Shown here piece after piece: positions 7,908 through 16,420 of a stretch of 42,364 bases of DNA. The notes beneath the pieces were generated by a model. It saw only the letters and a list, made by a program, of their open reading frames with translations, was not told the DNA's origin and searched no databases. Origin of the DNA: Patescibacteria group bacterium. GTDB lineage: Bacteria > Patescibacteriota > UBA1384 > 2-12-FULL-50-11. The stretch is taken from positions 66,780 to 109,143 of the forward strand of contig JALHMV010000001.1 of NCBI GenBank assembly GCA_022843855.1. The letters are read 5' to 3'. The translations under genes were made by a program, and so were the position numbers. Within the stretch, counting starts at the first letter, position 1; each line of letters begins with the position of its first letter.

Positions 7908-8264
7908 TTAACCCTCCTTTAATAGTTGTTCTAACGTTTTTCCTTCAAAAAGTTGTTTCTCGTACCCGTCCATCCAGGCATTAATTAGAAATTGAAACTC
8001 GGTTAAGTAGGCATCAAGCTCTTCATCTGAGAGTTTTAAGACCGCCTCGCCCATGATCCGCCGGGCAATCTGCACGCGAGTTTCTTCTCGTTTTTCCGGG
8101 AATATTCGTTGCAATTCCGTCTGCAACGCGCCAAGCGGGCTAGGAACAGAACTGACTTTCAGCTCCGCTTTTCCGGCCTGACCCTGAGGCTCGTATCGAA
8201 CACCGGCATCCTTTGGTGCCCTGATACCGTTCCCATAATTTAACGCCAACGGTAAAGTATTCAT
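7908..8264 (-). CDS. Small helical protein co-transcribed with the recombinase
   Basis: 118 residues from ATG 8264, which has AGGAGG 3 nt upstream; the track start at 8336 would read through the promoter. Polar N-terminus, then a helical C-terminal half (RIFPEKREETRVQIARRIMG, LSDEELDAYLTEFQFLINAW). No family recognised. Its stop abuts the recombinase ATG and it lies first in that operon behind an operator-rich promoter. It could be a directionality factor or regulator of excision, but nothing in the sequence proves this. Confidence 0.6.
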   Translation of the reverse strand: MNTLPLALNYGNGIRAPKDAGVRYEPQGQAGKAELKVSSVPSPLGALQTELQRIFPEKREETRVQIARRIMGEAVLKLSDEELDAYLTEFQFLINAWMDGYEKQLFEGKTLEQLLKEG

Positions 8265-8273
8265 AACCCTCCT

Positions 8274-8321
8274 ACTATCACTATATGGATATACCATATA
8301 TCCGTATTTGGATAGTGTCAA
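8274..8321 (-). promoter_or_regulatory. Promoter and operator repeats of the recombinase operon
   Basis: Minus strand TTGACA (8321-8316), 17 nt, TATGGT (8298-8293). The region holds nested inverted repeats: TATATGG-n5-CCATATA, GGATAT-n5-ATATCC and outer CACTAT/ATAGTG arms. These overlap the core promoter, as expected for repression of an excision operon, perhaps by the element's XRE protein. Confidence 0.6.
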
Positions 8322-8343
8322 GTAGTATTTACACAAAGAGTTT

Positions 8344-8450
8344 GAACCTGTTATCGCAACTATCGAACGCTTCTAACTAGCCACAAATTAAGATGGTTTG
8401 GGTAATTTGTACCGACTCAGAACCGTTCGATATTTTCGATAGCCAGGTTC
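8344..8450. repeat. Long inverted repeat between the T4SS and recombinase operons
   Basis: The left arm starts GAACCTGTTATCGCAACTAT and ends ATCGAACG; the right arm (8424-8450) is its near-complete reverse complement, 26 against 27 nt with one gap and a few mismatches, around a loop of about 54 nt. The right arm touches the stop of the M23 gene. No T-tract follows on either strand, so it does not look like a simple terminator. A transfer origin is possible. Confidence 0.55.
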
Positions 8451-9081
8451 AGAGATTGGGGTCGCCAGTCAGAAAGATTCTAGGGTTGATTGGTATATAG
8501 AAAATACGGATTTCAAAGTGAAGGTGTGGACCAGAAGACGTGCCAGTGTCGCCCATTGTGCCGATTGAGTCGCCCATCAGTAAGTCTTGCCCTTCAGTGG
8601 CTATTGGAAAATCAAGGTGAGCATAGGTTGAGGTTAAATAGGGTTTGTGCTGAACAACAACATGGTTTCCGTACCCATCTTCGTCGGCTATAACGGATTT
8701 AACCTTACCGGCCATAAACGCCACTACTTGAGAACCAATTTGACCTTGGGGGTTGGCAATGTCGATACCAGTGTGAAACAGGTAATAGGGCAGATTAGGT
8801 TCGCCAAACTCTAAGGTTACTACTCCGTTGGCCGGCCAGACCCTTGGCTCTGATATTTTATCAATCGTTTCGCCGTTAGCTGGGTTATGTATCTCAACTT
8901 CCTGGGTCTGTGGATCATTTGTTGCGAGTGCGTCAGAAATAATATTAAAACCGGCTTGAGTCAGAACAATGACAATCAATATCGGCACCAAAAAGATGAC
9001 GAGAAACGTATAAAAGATGTATTTAATCTCGCTTCTCATTGAGAAAAGTCCGTAAATGACTTTAAGAGTCCCTGGGTTCAT
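8449..9081 (-). CDS. M23-family (LytM) metallopeptidase of the conjugation system
   Basis: 210 residues. One N-terminal membrane span (YIFYTFLVIFLVPILIVIVL), then an M23 domain. The zinc-binding HxxxD (FHTGID), the HLHFE motif and TYAHLD are intact, so it should cut peptidoglycan cross-links. Last gene of the T4SS operon, with ATG 9081 overlapping the VirB4 stop (ATGA). Known role in related systems: opening the wall for the secretion channel, replacing VirB1. Confidence 0.9.
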   Translation of the reverse strand: MNPGTLKVIYGLFSMRSEIKYIFYTFLVIFLVPILIVIVLTQAGFNIISDALATNDPQTQEVEIHNPANGETIDKISEPRVWPANGVVTLEFGEPNLPYYLFHTGIDIANPQGQIGSQVVAFMAGKVKSVIADEDGYGNHVVVQHKPYLTSTYAHLDFPIATEGQDLLMGDSIGTMGDTGTSSGPHLHFEIRIFYIPINPRIFLTGDPNL

Positions 9082-10859
9082 TGTTTTCGACGTTCGGACG
9101 GATCAGTTGTAATTAGTGGATGTTCAAATTCAGATGCAGTGACTTTCACCGCCACATGGTGTTGGTTGGCGATGATTAAGGCTTCGCCGCGCTCGCAAGT
9201 TAAAAGGAAGCGTTGTTCGTACTCACTTAGTCGAAACTCAGAGGCAACGTTCTTAATTGTGGTTGTGTCTTGTCGCATTAAAATACGGAGAGCGCTTTGC
9301 GAGGCGATGGCTCGACCGTAGGCATTCTGCAAAAAGTCGCTAGCCTGCTGAGAAATAATACTGACGCCGAGGTAATACTTCCGCGCCCTACGTACTAATC
9401 CGGCAATAAATCGGGCCGATTCTTCGTGTTCTAGCATCAACCAGGCTTCATCAATAACCAGAATTCGCTTGGACGGGTCGGATTTAACCTGGTTTTGAGT
9501 GAACTGAGCGACAACCAGGTGCATGATCTGTCGCAGAGATTCCGGCAAGTCCTTCGTGTCAAAAACAACCAAGCGGTTACTTAGCTCAATATTCGTTTGG
9601 GAGTTAAACACTTCGGAAAGTGAACCCTTAGTGTATTTCTCTAATCGCTGGCAGAGTTTTGTTTGTTTCAGTGCCTTGAGTTCCTTATGAAGGTCGCTTA
9701 AGAGTGGGTACTTACCCTCTGTTCTCTTGGAGTTCTTCTTCGTCCAGCCAAATCTTTTATAGGTTGTAAGAATTGCCCTATCCACGACTGACTTTTCTTC
9801 GGCATTCAGACCGTCAGCCATCAAAGAAATAATTTCAGTCAACGACTGAACATGATCGGCAAAGCTGTCGGCCTCGTTGTAAGCATTAACCGACAAGTCG
9901 AACGGATTGATTTTTTCCTTCGAGTGGACCGAAAGTTTGATGTAGGTACCCTTAACCGATTCGGCCAACTGCCTATACTCACGCTCTGGGTCGATAACAA
10001 TGACTTTGGTGCCTTGCATTAAGTGGCGTAGGATTTCGACTTTGGCTGTATAGCTCTTACCAGCGCCCGACTGAGCAAAGAGGATACTGTTAGCATTCGG
10101 TAAGCTGAACCGATCGAGAATAACCAGCGAGTTATTAGATTTATTAATCCCGTACAGCACACCTGATTCTTGGACTAACTCCGAAGAGATAAACGGAAAC
10201 ATTAGAGCCGCTGACGAGCTGTCGAGGTTACGTTTTTGAGCTAGTAAATTGTCGCCACGAGGCAGAACGGATTGCAACCCTTCCAGCTGCTGGAAAATCG
10301 CTGGCTTAGTATAAAAAAGTCTGGTGGCCAGCAATGTTTCCAGCAACTTCACGGTTTTATCCAGCTCAACCGGTGTATCGGCCGAGACGGTAATATACAA
10401 AGAGATCTGAAACAGGTTCTCTTGGCCACGCTGAATTTTGTCCCGCAGTTCGATCGCCGACTCCAGCGGATCAAGCAATTCGGCACCAATAATCCGACCG
10501 GCTCGCTCCATCGCCCGTTTGGTCGAAGTCATTTCCGTAATCTTTCGATTTAATTTAGGTAGCGCGAAAGTTGCCTCGACCGGTTCAATGTGGAACGAGA
10601 TATCGACGTTGTAATTAAAGTTGATTAGGTGGTTGAGCCAGCCACTGGAGGCAGTGTATGGATATCCTGAAATATAGAGCGTTCGAATGTACCGACCATC
10701 AATAACGAGCTGCTTAACCTGCTCCTCAAGCCCTGAGTAAGTTACGAAGTCGAGCTGATCTTGTTCACCAACGTGGAAGGCGAGTTTCTTCGGCTTCTCA
10801 CGCCGTTGTTTCTTCCAGCGAGTTAATCCTTTTTTAATTTTAGAGATAATTGGTGGCAT
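9078..10859 (-). CDS. virB4: VirB4-type conjugation ATPase (C-terminal motor portion)
   Basis: 593 residues. N-terminal VirB4/TraC-type region with IEPVEATFALPKLNRKI, then the motor: Walker A FAQSGAGKSYTAK, HerA/FtsK-like IDPEREYRQLAE, Walker B ILVIDEAWLML and the IISQQASDFL motif. It powers pilus or channel assembly at the inner face of the membrane. Overlaps the preceding TraC-like gene by 20 nt and the M23 gene by 4 nt. Confidence 0.92.
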   Translation of the reverse strand: MPPIISKIKKGLTRWKKQRREKPKKLAFHVGEQDQLDFVTYSGLEEQVKQLVIDGRYIRTLYISGYPYTASSGWLNHLINFNYNVDISFHIEPVEATFALPKLNRKITEMTSTKRAMERAGRIIGAELLDPLESAIELRDKIQRGQENLFQISLYITVSADTPVELDKTVKLLETLLATRLFYTKPAIFQQLEGLQSVLPRGDNLLAQKRNLDSSSAALMFPFISSELVQESGVLYGINKSNNSLVILDRFSLPNANSILFAQSGAGKSYTAKVEILRHLMQGTKVIVIDPEREYRQLAESVKGTYIKLSVHSKEKINPFDLSVNAYNEADSFADHVQSLTEIISLMADGLNAEEKSVVDRAILTTYKRFGWTKKNSKRTEGKYPLLSDLHKELKALKQTKLCQRLEKYTKGSLSEVFNSQTNIELSNRLVVFDTKDLPESLRQIMHLVVAQFTQNQVKSDPSKRILVIDEAWLMLEHEESARFIAGLVRRARKYYLGVSIISQQASDFLQNAYGRAIASQSALRILMRQDTTTIKNVASEFRLSEYEQRFLLTCERGEALIIANQHHVAVKVTASEFEHPLITTDPSERRKQ

Positions 10860-11460
10860 GGGTGTGTTTTATTAGTTCTTGGGTCAACGGTTGAGTCTTA
10901 GCCTGTTCAGGGCGATAGAAACTGTAGAACAGCTCGAGGATTTCCAGGCTTGATAGTGGGCGTGCCGTCATCCCAAGTTTTTCTAAACCTTTAATAACGA
11001 TCTCTTGCTCGAGCTGAAGCTGCTCTCGAACTAACGGGAAGTCGGTAACGTTACGGTTTTCGTAAGGAATAACCACGTAAAATCGTCGCGAAAGGATCTT
11101 GTTACCCGATACCAATTTTCTGATGAATGCGCCGTAATCCTGCATTTGTTTCTTGTAAACGGCGTGAGTTTCGCTCGCCCGCGCTTCCTGGAAGTCCTCA
11201 ATATAACGGTCGACGTCTAGTTCGCGGATACGAACCAGAATCTGTATCGGTGTCGTTAGGGAGTTCAGGAACGACTGGAAGGTATCAACCAGGGCATCTT
11301 GCTCGTCAGCACTTTGGAGCTCGAAGTTTACTGAGGAAGTAGTTAGAACTGCCCGGTAGCGATTGTCCGGCAAAATTAGAATGTTGTCGCGGACACCTTT
11401 GATGGCAATCTGCGACCGGGCTGATCCCTTAGTCTTTGACCGGCGTGAGCGAAACATCAA
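10840..11460 (-). CDS. TraC-like/VirB4 N-terminal domain protein
   Basis: 206 residues, soluble. IKGVRDNILILPDNRYRAVL, NFELQSADEQDALVDTFQSF and the RRFYVVIPYE motif are typical of the short TraC-like protein that sits before VirB4 in Gram-positive and CPR systems and equals the N-terminal domain of longer VirB4 proteins. Thus VirB4 function seems split over two overlapping genes. It overlaps the PrgI gene by 32 nt and VirB4 by 20 nt. Either of the first two Met could be the start. Confidence 0.78.
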   Translation of the reverse strand: MMFRSRRSKTKGSARSQIAIKGVRDNILILPDNRYRAVLTTSSVNFELQSADEQDALVDTFQSFLNSLTTPIQILVRIRELDVDRYIEDFQEARASETHAVYKKQMQDYGAFIRKLVSGNKILSRRFYVVIPYENRNVTDFPLVREQLQLEQEIVIKGLEKLGMTARPLSSLEILELFYSFYRPEQAKTQPLTQELIKHTHATNYL

Positions 11461-11935
11461 TGCCTCCTTTCTTAGCTAATTCAAATGAAACAGTTAGTGA
11501 GGGGTTGGTGAGTAAACCGGCAACTTTTACTTCTTCGGTGATGGGAATTGTTGGGAAAACGGTTTTAGTTTCCTTCTTCGGCTCGGCAATAATATCTTCT
11601 TGCTTTCCTGCCACTGGGACTTTTTCTCGTCCGGTCTCATCGTTTTTGGTAAAGACATAAAATTGCGGCCGTTTAGAATAGCGCCAGTAGGTTGCTAACC
11701 ACTCGGCGACTATCTTGCCGTTAATTCGAATTGCTAGTCCGCCAATTACAACGAATTGAAAAACGATGAGTGCTAGCTTGAGCGATCCAAGGTGCATCCG
11801 AGGTGGAAGAACAACGTAGATTACCGTTCCTAAAATCAGAGCCACAATCATCAGAAAAATCTGAGCGAAGGTGAAATTACCAGCAATGCGGTCCTCAACA
11901 GTGGTTATCTGGGCTGGCACGACAGTAGTTTTCAT
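11429..11935 (-). CDS. PrgI family (VirB3-like) inner-membrane protein
   Basis: 168 residues. The start VVPAQITTVEDRIAGNFTFAQ is the PrgI-family signature. Two membrane spans follow (FLMIVALILGTVIYVVL, ALIVFQFVVIGGLAIRI), then a cytoplasmic tail that probably docks on VirB4. The stop overlaps the TraC-like gene, and its ATG overlaps the VirB6 stop region by 4 nt. Confidence 0.85.
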   Translation of the reverse strand: MKTTVVPAQITTVEDRIAGNFTFAQIFLMIVALILGTVIYVVLPPRMHLGSLKLALIVFQFVVIGGLAIRINGKIVAEWLATYWRYSKRPQFYVFTKNDETGREKVPVAGKQEDIIAEPKKETKTVFPTIPITEEVKVAGLLTNPSLTVSFELAKKGGIDVSLTPVKD

Positions 11936-13215
11936 GCTGCGGCTCCCTTTTTAACGCTGGCCGCTTTAGCTCGTGATGAGCTGACTTCGGCCGGAGCCGG
12001 ACTGACGACATTCAGGAACTGACCACCGAACTTCTTGAAGATGCCAGTCGCTTGGGTCGCTAAGGTCAGCTGCACCGTCATCGCTGTACTCTTTAAGAGA
12101 ATCGAGAAGAGGGCGATGCCAATTAATATCGAAACAAATGGGTTGGTATTAACCTGGTTTGGTATCGTGAGAAACGCCGAGGCCAATTGAATGATGACAA
12201 CGTGAATAAACAAACTGAAAATCATCACGATATACGTCTTCGCTGCCGCTTCGGCAAAGTCGCTCATCTTCGGCATTAGCCAAAGCAGGCAAAGAAGTGG
12301 CGACAGTACGGCCCCAAACGCCAAGATCATGAGACGGCTAATGTAGAACAGCAGTAGAACGACCGCCAGGAGGATGAACACGACCATAAAAATTAGTGTG
12401 ATTAACAGTGTGCCACCAGTAGCTAGAGCTGCAGGATCGAAAGCATTTAATATCCAAGCCTGACCTATCCCACCAGTTGAGTGAATGACCGCATCGATTA
12501 GTAGCTGGCAAAGCTTTATCACCCAATCTATTAGGAAAATGGATGTGTTAGCGAGCAGGAAAGCTAGACCGATTCTCGGCAGCAGTTGTTTTAGTGGTAC
12601 GTCCTCAAAGCCAAAAGTCGAAGCGCTCATCACCTGAAAGCCTAGTAGCGCAATAACAAGAGCGAAAAGCGAGTCAGTGATTCCGACCATTACTAGCCAA
12701 AAGTTAAAGACAACTGAATTAGTTGATAGCGCCGGGGTTGTTGTCAGAAAGTGAATAATGCCATCAATGATCGGCTTGGTTGCGGATTGGACAATATTTT
12801 GTAGGAACCCAGCGATCGCATTCAGAATGATTCGAGCCAATGATCCGTCATCCGGTTGCGGTTCGATCGGAGTGAGATTAATTGCGGTACCTAAAGCTGG
12901 CGTATTGGGCTCAGTGAAAGCCGAGGAGAGCATCGAGGAGAAAACAGCCGCCGCAATCACAATTACCAACCCAATTAATGCCTGGCGAATTGTTCGCTTA
13001 GCTTCCGATAGTGCTTCCGGCTTGCCGGTGGATGTGATGTAGACGTAACCGCCACGGATCAAGAAGAAGGCGGCAGCTAATCCGGCTACCGATATAAATA
13101 CCGTTAAGGTGTCTTGAGTGAATCGGGCAACCTCGCCATTAGAAGCAGCGAAGGCGGTAGCAGGCAGGAGCAAGGTCGTTCCCGCCAAGATAAGCGCGGA
13201 AACAAGCTTGTTCAT
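11932..13215 (-). CDS. VirB6/TrbL-like channel protein with N-terminal VirB2-like segment
   Basis: 427 residues. Signal peptide (LVSALILAGTTLLLPATAFA), then a two-span unit (AFFLIRGGYVYITSTGKPEA...QALIGLVIVIAAAVF) that closely resembles the separate VirB2-like pilin gene upstream. After a linker come five or more spans of VirB6 type, including the highly hydrophobic LLITLIFMVVFILLAVVLLLFY, and a basic tail. It should form the inner-membrane channel. The N-terminal paralogy points to an ancestral VirB2-VirB6 fusion. Confidence 0.82.
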   Translation of the reverse strand: MNKLVSALILAGTTLLLPATAFAASNGEVARFTQDTLTVFISVAGLAAAFFLIRGGYVYITSTGKPEALSEAKRTIRQALIGLVIVIAAAVFSSMLSSAFTEPNTPALGTAINLTPIEPQPDDGSLARIILNAIAGFLQNIVQSATKPIIDGIIHFLTTTPALSTNSVVFNFWLVMVGITDSLFALVIALLGFQVMSASTFGFEDVPLKQLLPRIGLAFLLANTSIFLIDWVIKLCQLLIDAVIHSTGGIGQAWILNAFDPAALATGGTLLITLIFMVVFILLAVVLLLFYISRLMILAFGAVLSPLLCLLWLMPKMSDFAEAAAKTYIVMIFSLFIHVVIIQLASAFLTIPNQVNTNPFVSILIGIALFSILLKSTAMTVQLTLATQATGIFKKFGGQFLNVVSPAPAEVSSSRAKAASVKKGAAA

Positions 13216-13221
13216 TCTTCT

Positions 13222-13551
13222 TTATTTACCGAATGCGGTTGAGGCCAACTCCGAAATGGCGTTGCTCAGGACAAAAGCCCCGATCGAGACCGCTAGGCCG
13301 ATTCCCGAATAGATAATTGTTCGTTTCGAACGATCCAAGTGCTCCGGATTGCCGGAACTGGTGATGTAACCAATCCCGCCCATTACAAAAAACCCGGCTG
13401 CAAGCAGGCCGGCAAAAGTCACGAGAATCTGGATGGCGTTCTGAATAAAGTTCTGTACCTTGGCTACATCTTCGGAGGCCGCAAAGGCCGGCGCGATCCA
13501 GACGAGCGCTAATAGTAGCGATAGACCTAAAGTGCGGAGGCGAATGGGCAT
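13222..13551 (-). CDS. VirB2-like pilin
   Basis: 109 residues. Signal peptide (LGLSLLLALVWIAPAFAA), two membrane spans around a short basic loop (GYITSSGNPEHLDRSKRTI), small size: the VirB2/TrbC pilin layout. AAGGAG lies 8 nt before ATG 13551. First gene of the T4SS operon and 6 nt ahead of the VirB6-like gene. The overlapping 120-residue frame 13226-13588 is a shadow. Confidence 0.82.
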   Translation of the reverse strand: MPIRLRTLGLSLLLALVWIAPAFAASEDVAKVQNFIQNAIQILVTFAGLLAAGFFVMGGIGYITSSGNPEHLDRSKRTIIYSGIGLAVSIGAFVLSNAISELASTAFGK

Positions 13552-13647
13552 AAAAAATCTCCTTTCCCCTCCGACCGAAGACGATCACTCGTCACTCGGG
13601 ATTAAACTTTATTATTAAATGAACGGTCGAACTTCTTACTTGCAAAT

Positions 13648-13676
13648 TATTTATCATTAATAGCATATGTTGTCAA
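13648..13676 (-). promoter_or_regulatory. Probable T4SS operon promoter in the divergent intergenic region
   Basis: Minus strand TTGACA (13676-13671), 17 nt, TAAATA (13653-13648, weak). The 228-bp AT-rich gap 13552-13779 lies between the divergent pilin and coupling-ATPase genes and must hold promoters both ways. On the plus strand TATACT near 13709 is a possible -10 for the ATPase. Confidence 0.4.
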
Positions 13677-13779
13677 ATTTCCAAGTCAAATAATCTCTTT
13701 ACTGACATATACTATTGTGTTAAACCTTCCATAAAGAAGCACCAGTCCGTTATCGGAGGGGTAAATACGGAAAGCAATA

Positions 13780-16305
13780 ATGAACGTATTTCCCTCAATT
13801 ACTATCAGCCTTGAAACAATCCGCGCTTTTGGATTGTACTTGCTCGGGGCTATTGGAATTTGGATCGTTCTCGCCTGTGTCACCCGGTTAATAGCTTTAT
13901 TCCAACGGTTGCGCCAGGAGTCAGTAACGCTTGAGGTGATGCCACCGACTGATACCGAGATACCGGCAGTCTCGACCGCCCAATTATTTACTCTGATCTA
14001 TGGGTTACTTCGCCAACGTTCAGTAGCTGATCGTATACTGCTAAGACAGCCTTCGTGTTCATTGGAGATCGTCTCCCATAAAGAAAGCGGAATTCGTTAT
14101 CTAGTGCATGTCCCGAAATCACTTGCTGAACCGATGGAGCGAAGTTTACGGGCGTATTTACCAGCGCTGAAGGTTAAAGAGGTTGCTGACTATTTGCCGT
14201 CAGACCTTCCAGTAGGATTGAAGACGAGAGTCTTAGAGTTCGGCCTATCTGGACATTCGGCGTTACCTTTAAACCACCAAACAGACCTAGGGAGACACGA
14301 TCCGTTACTTTATTTAGCCGGCAACATGACCCAGCTGAATAGTAATGAGCTCCTGACCCTACAGATTGTTGTCCAGCCTGTTGGCAAAAGAAAACAATCA
14401 CGTATCAAGCACCAAGCCACAAAGATGCAACCGTCTGCCTTGGCTTCCCAACGAACTATCGACAGAGTAGCTAACGTCGTAGAGGTCGCGATCGGATTAA
14501 TAATGATTCCACTTCTGGCAGCATCTGAATTTGTCACAAGCCAGAAGCCAACTGTGCCTAACCGGAAAATTAGTCCAGCTAGTGCGACACCGGCCCACCA
14601 ATCACTAGAAGAACTTATTAAGTCAAAATTTGATCAGCCGCTTTTTGAGTCTTCGGTTCGGGCGTTGTTAGTTGTTGAGCCAAACAAGCTAAAAACTCGC
14701 CAGCAAGGACTGATGTCCGCATTTATGAGCTTCACTCATCCCTCCGGACAAGCCTTGGTGGTCAAGAAGAACTGGCTAGGGAAACATGGGCAACAGTTGC
14801 GTTGGTGGAAGTTAAGAAATCGACTCAACTCCGGCCAGTTACTGCTATCAACCTCTGAAGTTGGAGCGCTCTATCACTTCCCGTACGCCAAGATGACGCG
14901 AACAGAAGATCTTATAAAATCTAAGAGCCGCGAACTGCCAGCGCCACTATCACTTAAAAATAGTCTTGGGTTAGATACGGTTTTTGCCACTAACCATTAT
15001 GGCAATACGGAAACAAAAATTGGTTTAACGGATGACGAGCGGTCACGGCATATGTATTTGATCGGCCAGACGGGTTCAGGTAAATCAACGGCAATTTATC
15101 ACGTTGCCAGTGGGGATATTGATAAGGGTCGGGGGCTGGCCGTCATCGATCCACATGGCGATCTGGCAGAGGATCTTTTGGCCAATGTACCCAGATCCCG
15201 AATTAACGATTTAATTTACTTCAATCCCTTCGATATCAAATATCCCATCGGTATTAACTTGTTGGAGTTGCCTCAAGGCTTAGATGAAGACGAATTGGAG
15301 CTAGAGAAAGAATTAGCATGCGAGAGCGTTGTCTCGGTTTTCCGGCGTATTTTTAACAAGGAAGATAATAACGATGCCCACCGGATTGAGTACGTTCTAC
15401 GAAACGCTATTCACACAGCGTTTACGGTCGAAGACGCGACTATCTTTACAGTCTATGAGTTGCTGAATAACCCAAACTTCCAAAAGAAAGTAATTAGTCG
15501 CCTCAAAGATCAGAATCTTCGTAATTTTTGGAAGAATGAGTTCGGCAAAGCTGGCAACTACCAAATTGTGAAAATGGTCAGCGGTGTCACCGCTAAAATC
15601 GGCCGCCTGCTTTTTTCGCCAATCGCCAAACGGATTCTTGAACAACCAAAATCAACTGTCAATTTCGATAAGCTCTTGGACGAAGGCAAGATTCTCCTCT
15701 GTAATTTGGCGGAAGGAAAGCTCGGTGAGGACACCTCACAATTACTTGGGACGATGGTTATCGCCAAGATCCACCAAGCCGCATTGCGGCGTTCGCGTAA
15801 AGCCCTGAGCGATCGCAAACCGTTCTATCTATTCGTCGACGAGTTTCAAAACTTTGCGACCTCCTCGTTTACTAAGCTAATGTCAGGCGGGCGGAAGTTT
15901 GGTCTTCGGATTACGATTGCCGAGCAATCAACGGCTCAGCAATCTGACCGCTCTACCGTAGAAGTGATTTTGGCTAACACCGGCGTGGTTGTTTGCTTCC
16001 GCACCGCCAGCCCGGTTGATGAAGAAACGATGCTGGCCCAGTTCGCCCCATTTGTTAGGGCCGGAGATATATCCAATCTTCCCCGACACCACTTCTATAT
16101 GCGCTTGGCTTCGGTCGAAGCTGAAGATCCCTTCTCTGGCATTACTATTCCAATTAACCCTATCAGGGACTTGGAAAAGTTTAATCGACTTATTGAAGCT
16201 TCTCGAGCCAACTACGCTCATCGCTACCGAGATGACGAAGCGAAGGTTGAGGAAGTTACTGAGGCTCCTGAACTAGTTGTTGAAGAGCATCACCTGCTCA
16301 CATGA
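13780..16305 (+). CDS. VirD4/TraG-like type IV coupling ATPase
   Basis: 841 residues. One N-terminal span (FGLYLLGAIGIWIVLACV), then about 380 residues of an extended N-terminal domain common in CPR and Gram-positive coupling proteins, then the TraG/VirD4 motor: Walker A YLIGQTGSGKSTAIYH, AVIDPHGDLAEDLL, Walker B YLFVDEFQNFA and ITIAEQSTAQQS. It would bring DNA-protein substrate to the channel. Divergent from the T4SS operon and followed by the Replic_Relax gene. Confidence 0.88.
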   Translation: MNVFPSITISLETIRAFGLYLLGAIGIWIVLACVTRLIALFQRLRQESVTLEVMPPTDTEIPAVSTAQLFTLIYGLLRQRSVADRILLRQPSCSLEIVSHKESGIRYLVHVPKSLAEPMERSLRAYLPALKVKEVADYLPSDLPVGLKTRVLEFGLSGHSALPLNHQTDLGRHDPLLYLAGNMTQLNSNELLTLQIVVQPVGKRKQSRIKHQATKMQPSALASQRTIDRVANVVEVAIGLIMIPLLAASEFVTSQKPTVPNRKISPASATPAHQSLEELIKSKFDQPLFESSVRALLVVEPNKLKTRQQGLMSAFMSFTHPSGQALVVKKNWLGKHGQQLRWWKLRNRLNSGQLLLSTSEVGALYHFPYAKMTRTEDLIKSKSRELPAPLSLKNSLGLDTVFATNHYGNTETKIGLTDDERSRHMYLIGQTGSGKSTAIYHVASGDIDKGRGLAVIDPHGDLAEDLLANVPRSRINDLIYFNPFDIKYPIGINLLELPQGLDEDELELEKELACESVVSVFRRIFNKEDNNDAHRIEYVLRNAIHTAFTVEDATIFTVYELLNNPNFQKKVISRLKDQNLRNFWKNEFGKAGNYQIVKMVSGVTAKIGRLLFSPIAKRILEQPKSTVNFDKLLDEGKILLCNLAEGKLGEDTSQLLGTMVIAKIHQAALRRSRKALSDRKPFYLFVDEFQNFATSSFTKLMSGGRKFGLRITIAEQSTAQQSDRSTVEVILANTGVVVCFRTASPVDEETMLAQFAPFVRAGDISNLPRHHFYMRLASVEAEDPFSGITIPINPIRDLEKFNRLIEASRANYAHRYRDDEAKVEEVTEAPELVVEEHHLLT

Positions 16306-16308
16306 AAC

Positions 16309-16328
16309 CAGTGTCAGGGCTGACACTG
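16309..16328. repeat. Perfect 20-bp palindromic hairpin
   Basis: CAGTGTCAG-GG-CTGACACTG, starting 4 nt after the coupling-ATPase stop. No T-tract follows on the plus strand. It could be an attenuator, a processing site or a relaxosome binding site for the protein encoded next. Confidence 0.5.
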
Positions 16329-16420
16329 AAAAGTCGATCTTTGCAGGTTAAGAACCAAAAAATTACTATGCTTTCTTTATATATTACTCGCCGCTTATCT
16401 TGCCCAATAGGCTCTTGCTC

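Noticed and set aside
13226-13588. 120-residue ORF overlapping the pilin
   Set aside because: Out-of-frame shadow; the 109-residue frame has signal peptide, spans and SD.
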